Source: Scatosoma sp045537295
Lineage (GTDB): Bacteria > Bacillota > Clostridia > Christensenellales > Borkfalkiaceae
DNA: 12,770 bases
Direction: 5' to 3'
NCBI GenBank assembly: GCA_045537295.1
Contig: JAZSPG010000081.1
Location: 1-12,770 of the forward strand
In this document: piece by piece, positions 1 to 7,233 of the stretch
How positions within the stretch are numbered: the first letter of the stretch is position 1
How the letters are laid out: each line of letters begins with the position of its first letter
Notes under the pieces: model-generated
What the model was told of the DNA's origin: nothing
The model's database searches: none
Seen by the model: only the letters and a program-made list of their open reading frames with translations
Position numbers and translations under genes: made by a program

Positions 1-1985
1 TGTTCGCCAAGCGCGGTGATGCCGAAATCGTCGATAATATCAAAGTATTCGGTTGCGTACGCAATTCTCGTATTCAAAGCGTAGTAGCTCGTATAGTTTC
101 TAAGTAACATACGCATAGGCGTTAAGCGGATACCCAACAGCCGTCTTGCGTACGCCGATTTGTCCGCCTCTAAAAGCGTTTCGTTTGCGTTCACCTCATA
201 GATAGCCGTATCGATTTTATCCATTAACAAGTTCAAAAACTCGATGGGATACAGCTCGCCCGTCATATACGCGGATTTTTCGCTGAGCAAGGTAATTCTA
301 AAATTATTCGTTTCGCGAAGCTCGCCGTAGAAATGTTCAAAGGTCATTACGATATCCTTTACGTTTTCACTCGCGACACCGTAATACAGTTCGATATATT
401 CGTTGATTAAGTACTCTACGTTCCAGTTTAAGTTCCAGTACAATCTGCTTGCCACGTAGTTGCGCATATCGTCGTGCCAAATCTGGTTTTGCGTATAGGA
501 CGACTGGTTCATAACGTAAATCGCGCCGATATCCTTATACGTTTGCAAGTTCTCTTTGAGGTAGTACATATTCGGGAAATACCACCAGTATTCGACGTAG
601 TTGGAAACGTAGTCCCAAATCATAATGGTATCCGCCACCGCCGACCAGCCGTATACGATTTTTCTTTGTCCTTCTTCTTGGCGTTCGTCGTTAAAGCTGT
701 ACGTATAGTTCGCGTCGATAGGCGCAATTCGGATTGCCACGTTTTCGTTGCATTTTACCAGCGGGTCTACGGGTACGTAATTGCCGTCCTTATCCTTTTC
801 GTCTAATACGGGCGGGGTTTGCGTCGCCTGATAAGCGAACGTTACAAAGGTGATTTCTCTATTCTGCGTTTGTCTAAGCCAAGCGTTTACCTGCGACTCG
901 ACGACGTTTACGAACATTACTTGTATGCCCGATTCGGTGAATTTATTACGGTGTTCCTCGCATTTTTCGCATTTGCAAACCGCCGTTCTATCGTCCACGC
1001 GACCTATCATAATAAGTTCCGTTTCTTGCGCTCTCGGCGCGGATAAAAACGTTTTGATTTTTTCCACCATCAAGCTTGCAACGTTGATGCCCTCGATAAA
1101 TTCGCCGTTGTCACCCACACCGCTCGTGTAACACAAGTCGTAATAAGTGAGCATTTTATTCGTATAGTCTGAGAAAAACTCGGGGTGCGTTTCCCTAAGC
1201 GTTTTTGAAGCGTCCTCGGGGTCGGGGTCCGTTTTATTCACGTAGCCGACGTTCCCGTGCGAGTCGGTGGCGTTGTGGTTGGTGTTGACGTCCTTTAACC
1301 AAAGCTCCGTTCCCTCGTAATATTTACAATGATTGAAAAAGGTGTTGTTTAAGTAGGTTGCACCGCCCATCCACCAGCGCATTTTGTATACGGGTTCTTC
1401 CAAAATGTCGTGGGGGTAGATTTGCCATTTTGCCGTTTGCGGTACGTGCGTTACGGTGTCCGTCAGCCAGCGAACGCCTAAAAAGCGTTCAAGGAAGGTA
1501 TATACGCCGAATTTCACACCGCGCGCTAACGGCGCGTTGATGTAGGTATTTCCGTTCACCGATTTGATATGGTAGCCGTCGTTTTGGATTTTCGACACGT
1601 CCATACCCGATTCGTCCTTGAATTGTTTGGTGTCGCCGATGGAAATATACTTGCCCGTCACCGTCTTTTCGTCGTCAACGATGGGTAGTTCGACGCCCGT
1701 GGACTGCTTAACGTAAGTGTTCAACTCGTTGGCAACCGCAAGTACTGAGCTGGGCGCGGTTTTGGAAACCACGACCGTGTATTTCGCCTCGCCGTTTTCC
1801 ACGAGGGTCATAGGTTCTTTGGTATAATCAATGCCCGAATCGTAGTTATATTCGGTGGAAACGGACGTTTCTGCCTTGTTTACGCCACTGCTTGAAGTAT
1901 AGTCTTCTTCCGTGCAGGCGTACGCGGAAAACAGCGTGCCTGCCGTCATAATTAACGCTAATATTCTTTTGGCTATTTTTTTCAT
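1..1985 (-). CDS. DUF4838 glycosidase-like lipoprotein (partial, C-terminus beyond the left edge)
   Basis: Translating the minus strand from the ATG at 1985 gives 661 uninterrupted residues up to the window edge, so the end is missing. The N-terminus is a signal peptide (MKKIAKRILALIMTAG) followed by SAYAC, with Cys24 the likely lipidated residue, although the lipobox is not ideal. Residues about 50-170 resemble the N-terminal domain found in GH67 and GH20 enzymes, with the segment GVKFGVYTFLERFLGVRW. The DUF4838 core follows: RWWMGG near residue 200, the cysteine cluster CKCEKC at 337-342, and a stretch around 460-530 containing EYWWYFPNMYYLKENL and RLYWNLNW. Family members occur beside polysaccharide-use genes, but their reaction is largely unestablished; a glycoside hydrolase or glycan-binding role outside the membrane is inferred. 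The start is supported by AAGGAG 10 bp upstream. It lies 7 bp after the Ig-like gene and is the last visible gene of the operon. Family assignment rests on motif memory, not a search. Confidence 0.8.
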   Translation of the reverse strand, partial: MKKIAKRILALIMTAGTLFSAYACTEEDYTSSSGVNKAETSVSTEYNYDSGIDYTKEPMTLVENGEAKYTVVVSKTAPSSVLAVANELNTYVKQSTGVELPIVDDEKTVTGKYISIGDTKQFKDESGMDVSKIQNDGYHIKSVNGNTYINAPLARGVKFGVYTFLERFLGVRWLTDTVTHVPQTAKWQIYPHDILEEPVYKMRWWMGGATYLNNTFFNHCKYYEGTELWLKDVNTNHNATDSHGNVGYVNKTDPDPEDASKTLRETHPEFFSDYTNKMLTYYDLCYTSGVGDNGEFIEGINVASLMVEKIKTFLSAPRAQETELIMIGRVDDRTAVCKCEKCEEHRNKFTESGIQVMFVNVVESQVNAWLRQTQNREITFVTFAYQATQTPPVLDEKDKDGNYVPVDPLVKCNENVAIRIAPIDANYTYSFNDERQEEGQRKIVYGWSAVADTIMIWDYVSNYVEYWWYFPNMYYLKENLQTYKDIGAIYVMNQSSYTQNQIWHDDMRNYVASRLYWNLNWNVEYLINEYIELYYGVASENVKDIVMTFEHFYGELRETNNFRITLLSEKSAYMTGELYPIEFLNLLMDKIDTAIYEVNANETLLEADKSAYARRLLGIRLTPMRMLLRNYTSYYALNTRIAYATEYFDIIDDFGITALGE

Positions 1986-1992
1986 TGCGCGT

Positions 1993-4860
1993 TTACTCCT
2001 TCACCGTTATCGTGAACACATACTGCGTATAGTTATAACTGCCGTCGCGGACGAGGTAGACGAGTTGATATTCGCCCGTTTTGGTGAATACGAAGGGTTT
2101 TTCCTCTATTTCACCCGCGTCGTTTACGCTCGGCGTAAGCTCGGTTAGTTTCCAGTCCTGCATATTGCGGATATACACGTAGACTTGTACGTCCCCGTCT
2201 ACGTTGTCCGTCGCCGTCGCTTTGGGCGGGGCGATGCTTGCACCAAGTACGTATTCCGTTTTCGGCGTTCCGCTTACCGTCAGTACGGGCGTTACGTTAT
2301 CGATTACGTTATAGTATAAAATATCACTACCCGATTTCCTGTTTACGTCCGTCGCCGTGTACATTACCAGGTATTGACCAAGTTCCGTTGCCGTAAAGCT
2401 CCATTCTTTCGTAAGGTCTTTGGTGTCGATAATTTTTTGACCGCTGGGCGAGGTGACGGTGAGCGAAATGGTCGCTCCGCTCGAACACATATCGTACGCC
2501 TGTGCTTTGGCGAGAAGAATTTTTTGGCCTGCCGTCACGTTTACCGTTTTGGACATAGGTTTTTCGTACGCGATTACAGGTTGGTTTTTATCCGTCCAGC
2601 TATGCGTTGACGTGTTCGCGTCGTAGCTTGCGTTCAAAAGCTGGTTGCTAAGCTCGCGCAAAATGATAGACGATTTGCCGTACACCCCGCCGAATTGAAA
2701 GGATACTTTCGATACCGTTGCCTGATAGCCGAGCGAACAGATTGGTACGAGCGTTGCGCCGTTGCAAACGTTGCCGTCACCGTCGAGGTAGATTTGTAAG
2801 GGTTTGGAATTGTCGCGGATAGAGCCTGTGACGAAGTATTCCGTGCCTTTGCCGTTGACTTGCAAAGTCGTCATTTCCGCGCCTTGCGAGCATTGCGTAT
2901 ACACGCGTAAAAACGCGCGTTCCGAGGGCATATAGTAGTTCTCAAAGTACACGTCGATATAGTCGAAATTGTTCTTGCCTGCTACGCCCGAAAGGGTTAC
3001 GTACGCGTTGACGCTACCGTAGCCCGTGACGACGGGGTAGGACCAGTACGCCTCACTACCGTTTATTTCCGTCGTCAGCGTTATCCCCGCAGAACCGTCT
3101 TCTTTGGTTATCTCGCCCGCGCTCGTGAACAGGAAATTAGAGGGAAGAACGTTCTCGCTGGAAATTACGGGGATTGCGTACGTTTGGGTTTTCTCGCCGT
3201 CTGCCGTCGTGTAAACGACCGTCACAAATCCGTCCGTTTTTTCTGTGTATAAAACACCGTCCGTGCAAGGTTGACCGTCTACCGTGACGGTTACCGCTAC
3301 GCTCGCGCCCGTCGCGCTGTCGTACGCCGTTGCCGTCGGTAAGCCCGTCGCGTATCCGCTAATTACAGCCATGGGTACGCCCGAAACGCTTAAAACCGTT
3401 TCGTCGGGGATTTCTACCGTGAAGTATTTTACCGCCGTATTGCCCGTGTAACCCTTGCTTTCCACGCGAAGCGAAAGTACGCCCGGTTTGTCGATAAGTA
3501 CGCTACGCGCGTCACTAAGCGTTACTTCCTGTCCGTTATAATACAGCGTTTCTTTCGTCGTTAATTTGCCCGAACCCCCGTACGACGAAACTTCGGGAAG
3601 TGTGAATATTTTGTTAATCCCGAGGTTGCTTATATCATATTCTTCTATTTGCGCGATAATAATTGCGGGTAATTTTTCCACGACGGAAAAGTACAGCTCT
3701 TTCGTCGAGGTGTTCTTGCCGTTGGTCGCCGTGTAGCGAATGGCGTAATCGCCTACCGTTTGGGGCGTGAAACTGCCGTTCGTTACGTTTTCCGCGATTA
3801 AGTCGCTATACGCCTCGCCGTTCTTTTTGTATACGTCCGTTTTCACGCTTTCCGTTTGACCGAAATACCAGTCGAACGCCGTCGCTTTGGGCAATGCGTA
3901 CGCTACGTTTTTACCTGCGTCTGGCATACCTTCCGCCATATAATCCGCGTCTACCTCGCATTTGATTTGCGGGGCGGGGAAACTTGCTTCGCCCGTAAAT
4001 TCACCCTCTAAGGTTGCACCTAAAATAGAACGCATTATCACGCATCCGCGCTTGGCTTGCGCGAAACTTATCGAAATGCTCATTTGCGCCGTGTCGCTCT
4101 CAAATCCGTTCCATTCAAATCCGCTACCGACGTGCAGGGGGTCGTCTAAGTCTAAAATCGTACGGTAAATAGCTGAACCCGTATTGCTGTCGTAATCCAC
4201 CGCGTATACCGTTTTCGTTTGGTAATCGAGCGAAAACGAGGTGGGTCGGATATGCTTAGATACTTTGCCGTTAGAATCGGTGTTGTCGTGGCTGAACCCG
4301 TACATAACCGTTCCGTATTTCGAATCCCAAGTGTAGTTGGGGCGGTTGCTTTCGTTGGAGCGTCCTAAGCTCTTGCCCTTATAATTTACGCGGGCGTATA
4401 TCGCTTTGCCAGATTTGTTGGTGGCGATACTAAACGTGTTTTCCGCGTTTTCAGTGTCGGCAAGCGTTACCGTTATACCCGTAATTTGTGCGTACGTATC
4501 TCCGTCGTACACCGCGAAAAGTTCCATCAAAGCGTCCTCTTTGGTGCGCGAGGAAAAATCGATAGCGTGCGTGTAGGTGAACTGCGCGTTGCCACCGTCC
4601 GTGTAAATCGCCGTACCCGACGAGGTGCTTGCATACTTGCCCGTGTTTATCGTGTACGAGGGGAATGCGACGTTATCCACCATTTCGGATACGCCCTGCC
4701 CTGCCTCGAATACCGCGTATTTAGGATAGGTTTGCGTATCTTGCTGAGGGTCTTGCCCGCCGTCCGCGAACACAAACCCGCCCGTAAATACGCCAAGCGC
4801 CGTACAGGTCACGGCGCATACGCCTAAACTAAGCGCGCCGAATAACTTTTTCTTTCTCAT
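1993..4860 (-). CDS. Secreted multi-domain protein with Ig-like repeats, unknown ligand
   Basis: A 955-residue protein with a clear signal peptide (positively charged MRKKK, hydrophobic core, probable cleavage after FVFA at residue 32). I see no sortase motif, membrane anchor or lipobox, so it is probably released or held by its binding domains. After the signal, a region of about 250 residues looks like a beta-sandwich. Ig-like modules follow, recognisable by their last strands: GDYAIRYTATNGKN, GVLSLRVESKGYTGN and VVYTTADGEKTQTYAIPV. A second beta-rich region (about 570-750, with DYIDVYFENYYMPSERAFLRVY) comes next, then two more Ig-like modules (GQYLVMYTATDVNRKSG, and 855-955 ending in GEYQLVYLVRDGSYNYTQY). 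The last two resemble bacterial Ig-like/DUF5011-type domains. No catalytic residues were recognised, so binding of a glycan or surface is inferred. Its ATG overlaps the upstream permease stop in ATGA, and GGAGG lies 9 bp before it. Confidence 0.75.
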   Translation of the reverse strand: MRKKKLFGALSLGVCAVTCTALGVFTGGFVFADGGQDPQQDTQTYPKYAVFEAGQGVSEMVDNVAFPSYTINTGKYASTSSGTAIYTDGGNAQFTYTHAIDFSSRTKEDALMELFAVYDGDTYAQITGITVTLADTENAENTFSIATNKSGKAIYARVNYKGKSLGRSNESNRPNYTWDSKYGTVMYGFSHDNTDSNGKVSKHIRPTSFSLDYQTKTVYAVDYDSNTGSAIYRTILDLDDPLHVGSGFEWNGFESDTAQMSISISFAQAKRGCVIMRSILGATLEGEFTGEASFPAPQIKCEVDADYMAEGMPDAGKNVAYALPKATAFDWYFGQTESVKTDVYKKNGEAYSDLIAENVTNGSFTPQTVGDYAIRYTATNGKNTSTKELYFSVVEKLPAIIIAQIEEYDISNLGINKIFTLPEVSSYGGSGKLTTKETLYYNGQEVTLSDARSVLIDKPGVLSLRVESKGYTGNTAVKYFTVEIPDETVLSVSGVPMAVISGYATGLPTATAYDSATGASVAVTVTVDGQPCTDGVLYTEKTDGFVTVVYTTADGEKTQTYAIPVISSENVLPSNFLFTSAGEITKEDGSAGITLTTEINGSEAYWSYPVVTGYGSVNAYVTLSGVAGKNNFDYIDVYFENYYMPSERAFLRVYTQCSQGAEMTTLQVNGKGTEYFVTGSIRDNSKPLQIYLDGDGNVCNGATLVPICSLGYQATVSKVSFQFGGVYGKSSIILRELSNQLLNASYDANTSTHSWTDKNQPVIAYEKPMSKTVNVTAGQKILLAKAQAYDMCSSGATISLTVTSPSGQKIIDTKDLTKEWSFTATELGQYLVMYTATDVNRKSGSDILYYNVIDNVTPVLTVSGTPKTEYVLGASIAPPKATATDNVDGDVQVYVYIRNMQDWKLTELTPSVNDAGEIEEKPFVFTKTGEYQLVYLVRDGSYNYTQYVFTITVKE

Positions 4861-5873
4861 CCTTTTAATCCTCCGACGGTCAATTTACTTCTCATTACTT
4901 TTTGACCGCAACTATAAATTATCAGCGAGGGCAACATTACCAGCGTGTATCCTGCCAAAATGTGCGGGTCGCGGATTGCGCCCGACGAGCCTGCCGTCGC
5001 TCTGTATTGGAATACGTACATTCCATAGGAAAGATTTGGCGTGCTGGGATACCATACGAGGAAACTTTCGTAATCGTTCCAGCCCGTAATAAAGCCTAAA
5101 ATGAACAGCGTAGCGCACGTGGGAATTACCATAGGTATAATAATTTTGAACATTACGTGCATTTCGCTCGCGCCGTCTAAGTACGCCGCCTCCGAATACG
5201 TTTTCGGGATTACCTTTAACGCTCCGTATAATATGAGAAAGTTCATTCCCGAAAAAGCGGTGGCGGGCGGTAACAGCATCGTGACGTACATATTATCGTA
5301 TAAGCCCCAAGCCTTATATAAAATCATTTTTTGCGCGGACGTACCCACGATAGATATCATCATCAACACGATACCTAAATTGTATAAAAATTTGTTGCCC
5401 GGCCAGTTGAAACGGCTCATTATATACGCCACTACCGTCGTCCAAAAAATACCCACAAGACCAGGAACGCCAGCGTGCAAAAAGCTGTTCAAAAGCATAT
5501 TGCCTACGCCGTAACGGTATAAACCTTCCTGTACGTATAAATTTTGCAAAACCGTTTTGTAGTTTTCAAACGCCCAAATTTGAGGCAGGGCGAATTTGTC
5601 GCGGATATATTCGTCGTTGGGTTTTAAGCCCGTATACAGCATCCATACCAAAATGACGACCAGCGATAAGGCGTACACGAACATAAACGTTCCGATAAGC
5701 GCCCAAAGTAAGCGCGAACTGATAAATCCGCGGGTGAGCGGTTCTTTGTTGAACTGCCATTTTTTCGCGCCCGTTTCCGCGTCTACCGTCACCCTTTTTA
5801 ACGAAACGCGTAATAGCATTTGCGCGAAAATTGCCAAATATACCAAAACGAGAACGGTTATCAATACAATCAT
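4857..5873 (-). CDS. Carbohydrate ABC transporter permease, UgpE/MalG type
   Basis: This 338-residue inner-membrane protein is the second permease of a CUT1-type sugar importer. It carries the EAA loop that docks on the ATPase: EAAYLDGASEMHVMFKIIIP at residues 228-247, near the family consensus EAA-DGA-P. Several hydrophobic segments match the MalG fold, and the C-terminus ends in KLTVGGLKG, much like typical MalG tails. The reading frame is open upstream to 6041, but the ATG at 5873 is preferred: it overlaps the preceding permease stop as ATGA and has GGAGG at 5884-5888 with good spacing, while a longer start would overlap the neighbour by about 170 bp. One oddity is an extra N-terminal hydrophobic helix (residues 1-20) and a charged stretch of about 30 residues before the usual first helix at about 55-80. 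The substrate is unknown; the context suggests an oligosaccharide. Confidence 0.9.
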   Translation of the reverse strand: MIVLITVLVLVYLAIFAQMLLRVSLKRVTVDAETGAKKWQFNKEPLTRGFISSRLLWALIGTFMFVYALSLVVILVWMLYTGLKPNDEYIRDKFALPQIWAFENYKTVLQNLYVQEGLYRYGVGNMLLNSFLHAGVPGLVGIFWTTVVAYIMSRFNWPGNKFLYNLGIVLMMISIVGTSAQKMILYKAWGLYDNMYVTMLLPPATAFSGMNFLILYGALKVIPKTYSEAAYLDGASEMHVMFKIIIPMVIPTCATLFILGFITGWNDYESFLVWYPSTPNLSYGMYVFQYRATAGSSGAIRDPHILAGYTLVMLPSLIIYSCGQKVMRSKLTVGGLKG

Positions 5874-6805
5874 TGCTTGCTGTCCTCCGTTTTGTCTAAT
5901 TTGTTCATTAGCGCTTTCGTCGCGAATACAACGGGCAATATCAAGCAAGTAACCACAAGTCCCGAAGCCGAAACCATAGGATAGGAAACGTAGGTTTTTT
6001 CCGTTTTTATCGTGCGCGTGATATAATAACCGAAACCCCAAATTTGTTCGGGTGCGTCGTACATATAGAAGGTCAACAAGCTACCCGACGTAGTGAACAT
6101 ACCCGCAACGCCCGTCACGACGAAGGTCGTGAGCGTAGGCCAAATCAAAGGCAGGATTATGTTGAAAAATTCTTGTCTGTCGTTTACCCCGTCTAAGCGC
6201 GCGCTCTCTAAAATTTCGTCGTCGATTGCGCGCATTGCGTTGGTGTATACCGTTACGGACGTGCCGAACGATATCCAACAGGTAAAGAAAATATTGTTCC
6301 AAAACGCGTAGGGTAAATCCGTTAAAATTGCGGGATAGTCCGTCATCCCCGAATCGATAAAGAGTTGCTTTACGCCTACCTCTACGAATTTTTTGTATAC
6401 GAGCGCGTAGATGAAGGTGGATACGATACTCGGTATCATCATCAAGTACCCGTAAAAATTGTTCATTAAGAACTTTTTGTAGATATAGTAGGAAAAGATT
6501 AAGTATAACGGCATCGTTATCGCGAAGTTTATCCACCACATTTTCAGCGAATTGAAGATACTCGTCCATACGCGCGAGTCGCCTTGCAAACCCTCGAAAA
6601 ATTCCTTGAAGTTCGCAAGTCCTACCCACGTCTTTTCGTTTCGGATATTCACCGATTGAAAGGCAAGCGCAAACGAACTCGCGTTTATGTATACGTAGAA
6701 TATGGCAAAACTGAGTAACGGTATTGCCATAAACCCGTAGCAAAACGCGTATTTACGCCATTTCAAACGGCTTAACGCGCTCTTTTTTTGCTTTTGTGCG
6801 TCCAT
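5870..6805 (-). CDS. Carbohydrate ABC transporter permease, UgpA/MalF type
   Basis: This 311-residue membrane protein is the first permease of the sugar importer. A short basic N-terminus (KQKKSALSRLKWRKYAF) precedes a membrane helix at about 22-44, and further helices follow at about 85-108, 118-138, 170-190, 225-245 and 275-298. The ATPase-docking loop reads ESARLDGVNDRQEFFNIILP (200-219), the EAA motif with Ser in place of the first Ala. It pairs with the next permease to form the transmembrane pore. Its start ATG shares one base with the TAA of the solute-binding-protein remnant (TAATG), and AGGAG lies upstream inside that gene, so it was translationally coupled to a gene that is now broken. 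Its expression therefore depends on a new promoter or on readthrough. No ATPase gene is visible nearby. Confidence 0.9.
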   Translation of the reverse strand: MDAQKQKKSALSRLKWRKYAFCYGFMAIPLLSFAIFYVYINASSFALAFQSVNIRNEKTWVGLANFKEFFEGLQGDSRVWTSIFNSLKMWWINFAITMPLYLIFSYYIYKKFLMNNFYGYLMMIPSIVSTFIYALVYKKFVEVGVKQLFIDSGMTDYPAILTDLPYAFWNNIFFTCWISFGTSVTVYTNAMRAIDDEILESARLDGVNDRQEFFNIILPLIWPTLTTFVVTGVAGMFTTSGSLLTFYMYDAPEQIWGFGYYITRTIKTEKTYVSYPMVSASGLVVTCLILPVVFATKALMNKLDKTEDSKQ

Positions 6806-7059
6806 TACAAGCTCTCCTGATAGGTTGCGTAGTATTCGTCATACTTGCTCGCAACGAGTTCTAATACCGAATCCACGTAGCCTTGCGCCGTCATAGTGTT
6901 CGTGCCTAAGAACGCGCTGTGGCAATACGAATAGTTGCCGTTTGCCGTCGTCCAGTTGTCAAGTCCGCCGATAGAACGAACGCCTGAGGTGAGTTTCAAA
7001 ACTCTCGGGAACAGCACGTCGATATGCTCGGTGTCGTGCGTGATTTGCCAAGCGTTTGT
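6805..7059 (-). pseudogene. C-terminal remnant of an ABC sugar-binding protein
   Basis: About 84 codons remain, ending YVDSVLELVASKYDEYYATYQESL with stop TAA. The reading frame going upstream meets a TAG at 7060-7062, which is inside the left inverted repeat. No ATG lies in the fragment; a GTG at 7015-7017 is the only start-like codon and has no convincing ribosome binding site. A family 1 extracellular binding protein normally has about 400-550 residues and immediately precedes the two permeases, as here. The remaining segment (WQITHDTEHIDVLFPRVLKL, GNYSYCHSAFLGT) is compatible with the C-terminal lobe of such a protein. I infer that the first 80% or so of the gene was lost when the sequence now at 7060 became joined here. 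The missing part is not found on the other side of the inverted-repeat block. The family call rests mainly on position. Confidence 0.7.
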
Positions 7060-7094
7060 CTATGCCAAAACTTGTCATCTTACTGCCAAAACTT
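7060..7094 (+). repeat. Left 35-bp terminal inverted repeat
   Basis: This sequence reads CTATG, then CCAAAACTTGTC, then A, then TCTTACTGCCAAAACTT. Its reverse complement recurs at 10590-10624 with 33 of 35 positions identical. Two CCAAAACTT boxes (7065-7073 and 7086-7094) lie 21 bp apart in the same orientation, which recalls the repeated transposase-binding sites at ends of IS21, Mu and Tn7-type elements. The outer edge coincides with the point where the binding-protein reading frame stops, so this looks like an element end rather than an operon feature. Whether the outermost CTAT belongs to the element is unclear. Confidence 0.8.
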
Positions 7095-7170
7095 ATGATG
7101 TTTTTGGGTTCGCGGGCGGTTCTTAGGCTTTTTTTGGGTTTTTCTTAGGCGGGTGACGATTTTTCGGCAA
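7095..7170. other. Non-coding strip with imperfect direct repeats
   Basis: Between the left inverted repeat and the dnaJ terminator there is no gene. The strip holds T/G-rich imperfect direct repeats: TTCTTAGGC occurs at 7120-7128 and again at 7142-7150, and TTTTTGGGTT at 7101-7110 and 7131-7140. No convincing promoter reading toward the transporter operon was found in this strip itself. Confidence 0.4.
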
Positions 7171-7206
7171 GCAAAAACAGCGGTGCTTGCGCAACGCTGT
7201 TTTTGC
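7171..7206 (-). terminator. Bidirectional terminator after dnaJ
   Basis: A perfect 12-bp stem, GCAAAAACAGCG paired with CGCTGTTTTTGC around a 12-base loop, lies 28 bp past the dnaJ stop. In the minus direction the U-run is part of the stem (CAGCG paired to CGCTG followed by TTTTT), a common terminator form. In the plus direction the stem is followed by GGTTTTT. It should end dnaK-dnaJ transcription and limit readthrough into the transporter operon. Confidence 0.7.
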
Positions 7207-7233
7207 GGTTTTTCGTTCAGTTTTTATATAAAA

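Noticed and set aside
5874..6041. Longer N-terminus for the UgpE/MalG-type permease
   Set aside because: The upstream in-frame extension overlaps the preceding permease and is not membrane-like, whereas ATG at 5873 has a GGAGG site and an ATGA overlap.
6081..6743. A 220-codon open frame on the minus strand
   Set aside because: It overlaps the UgpA-type permease in another frame and its product is Arg-rich without membrane helices; the permease with its EAA loop is clearly the real gene.
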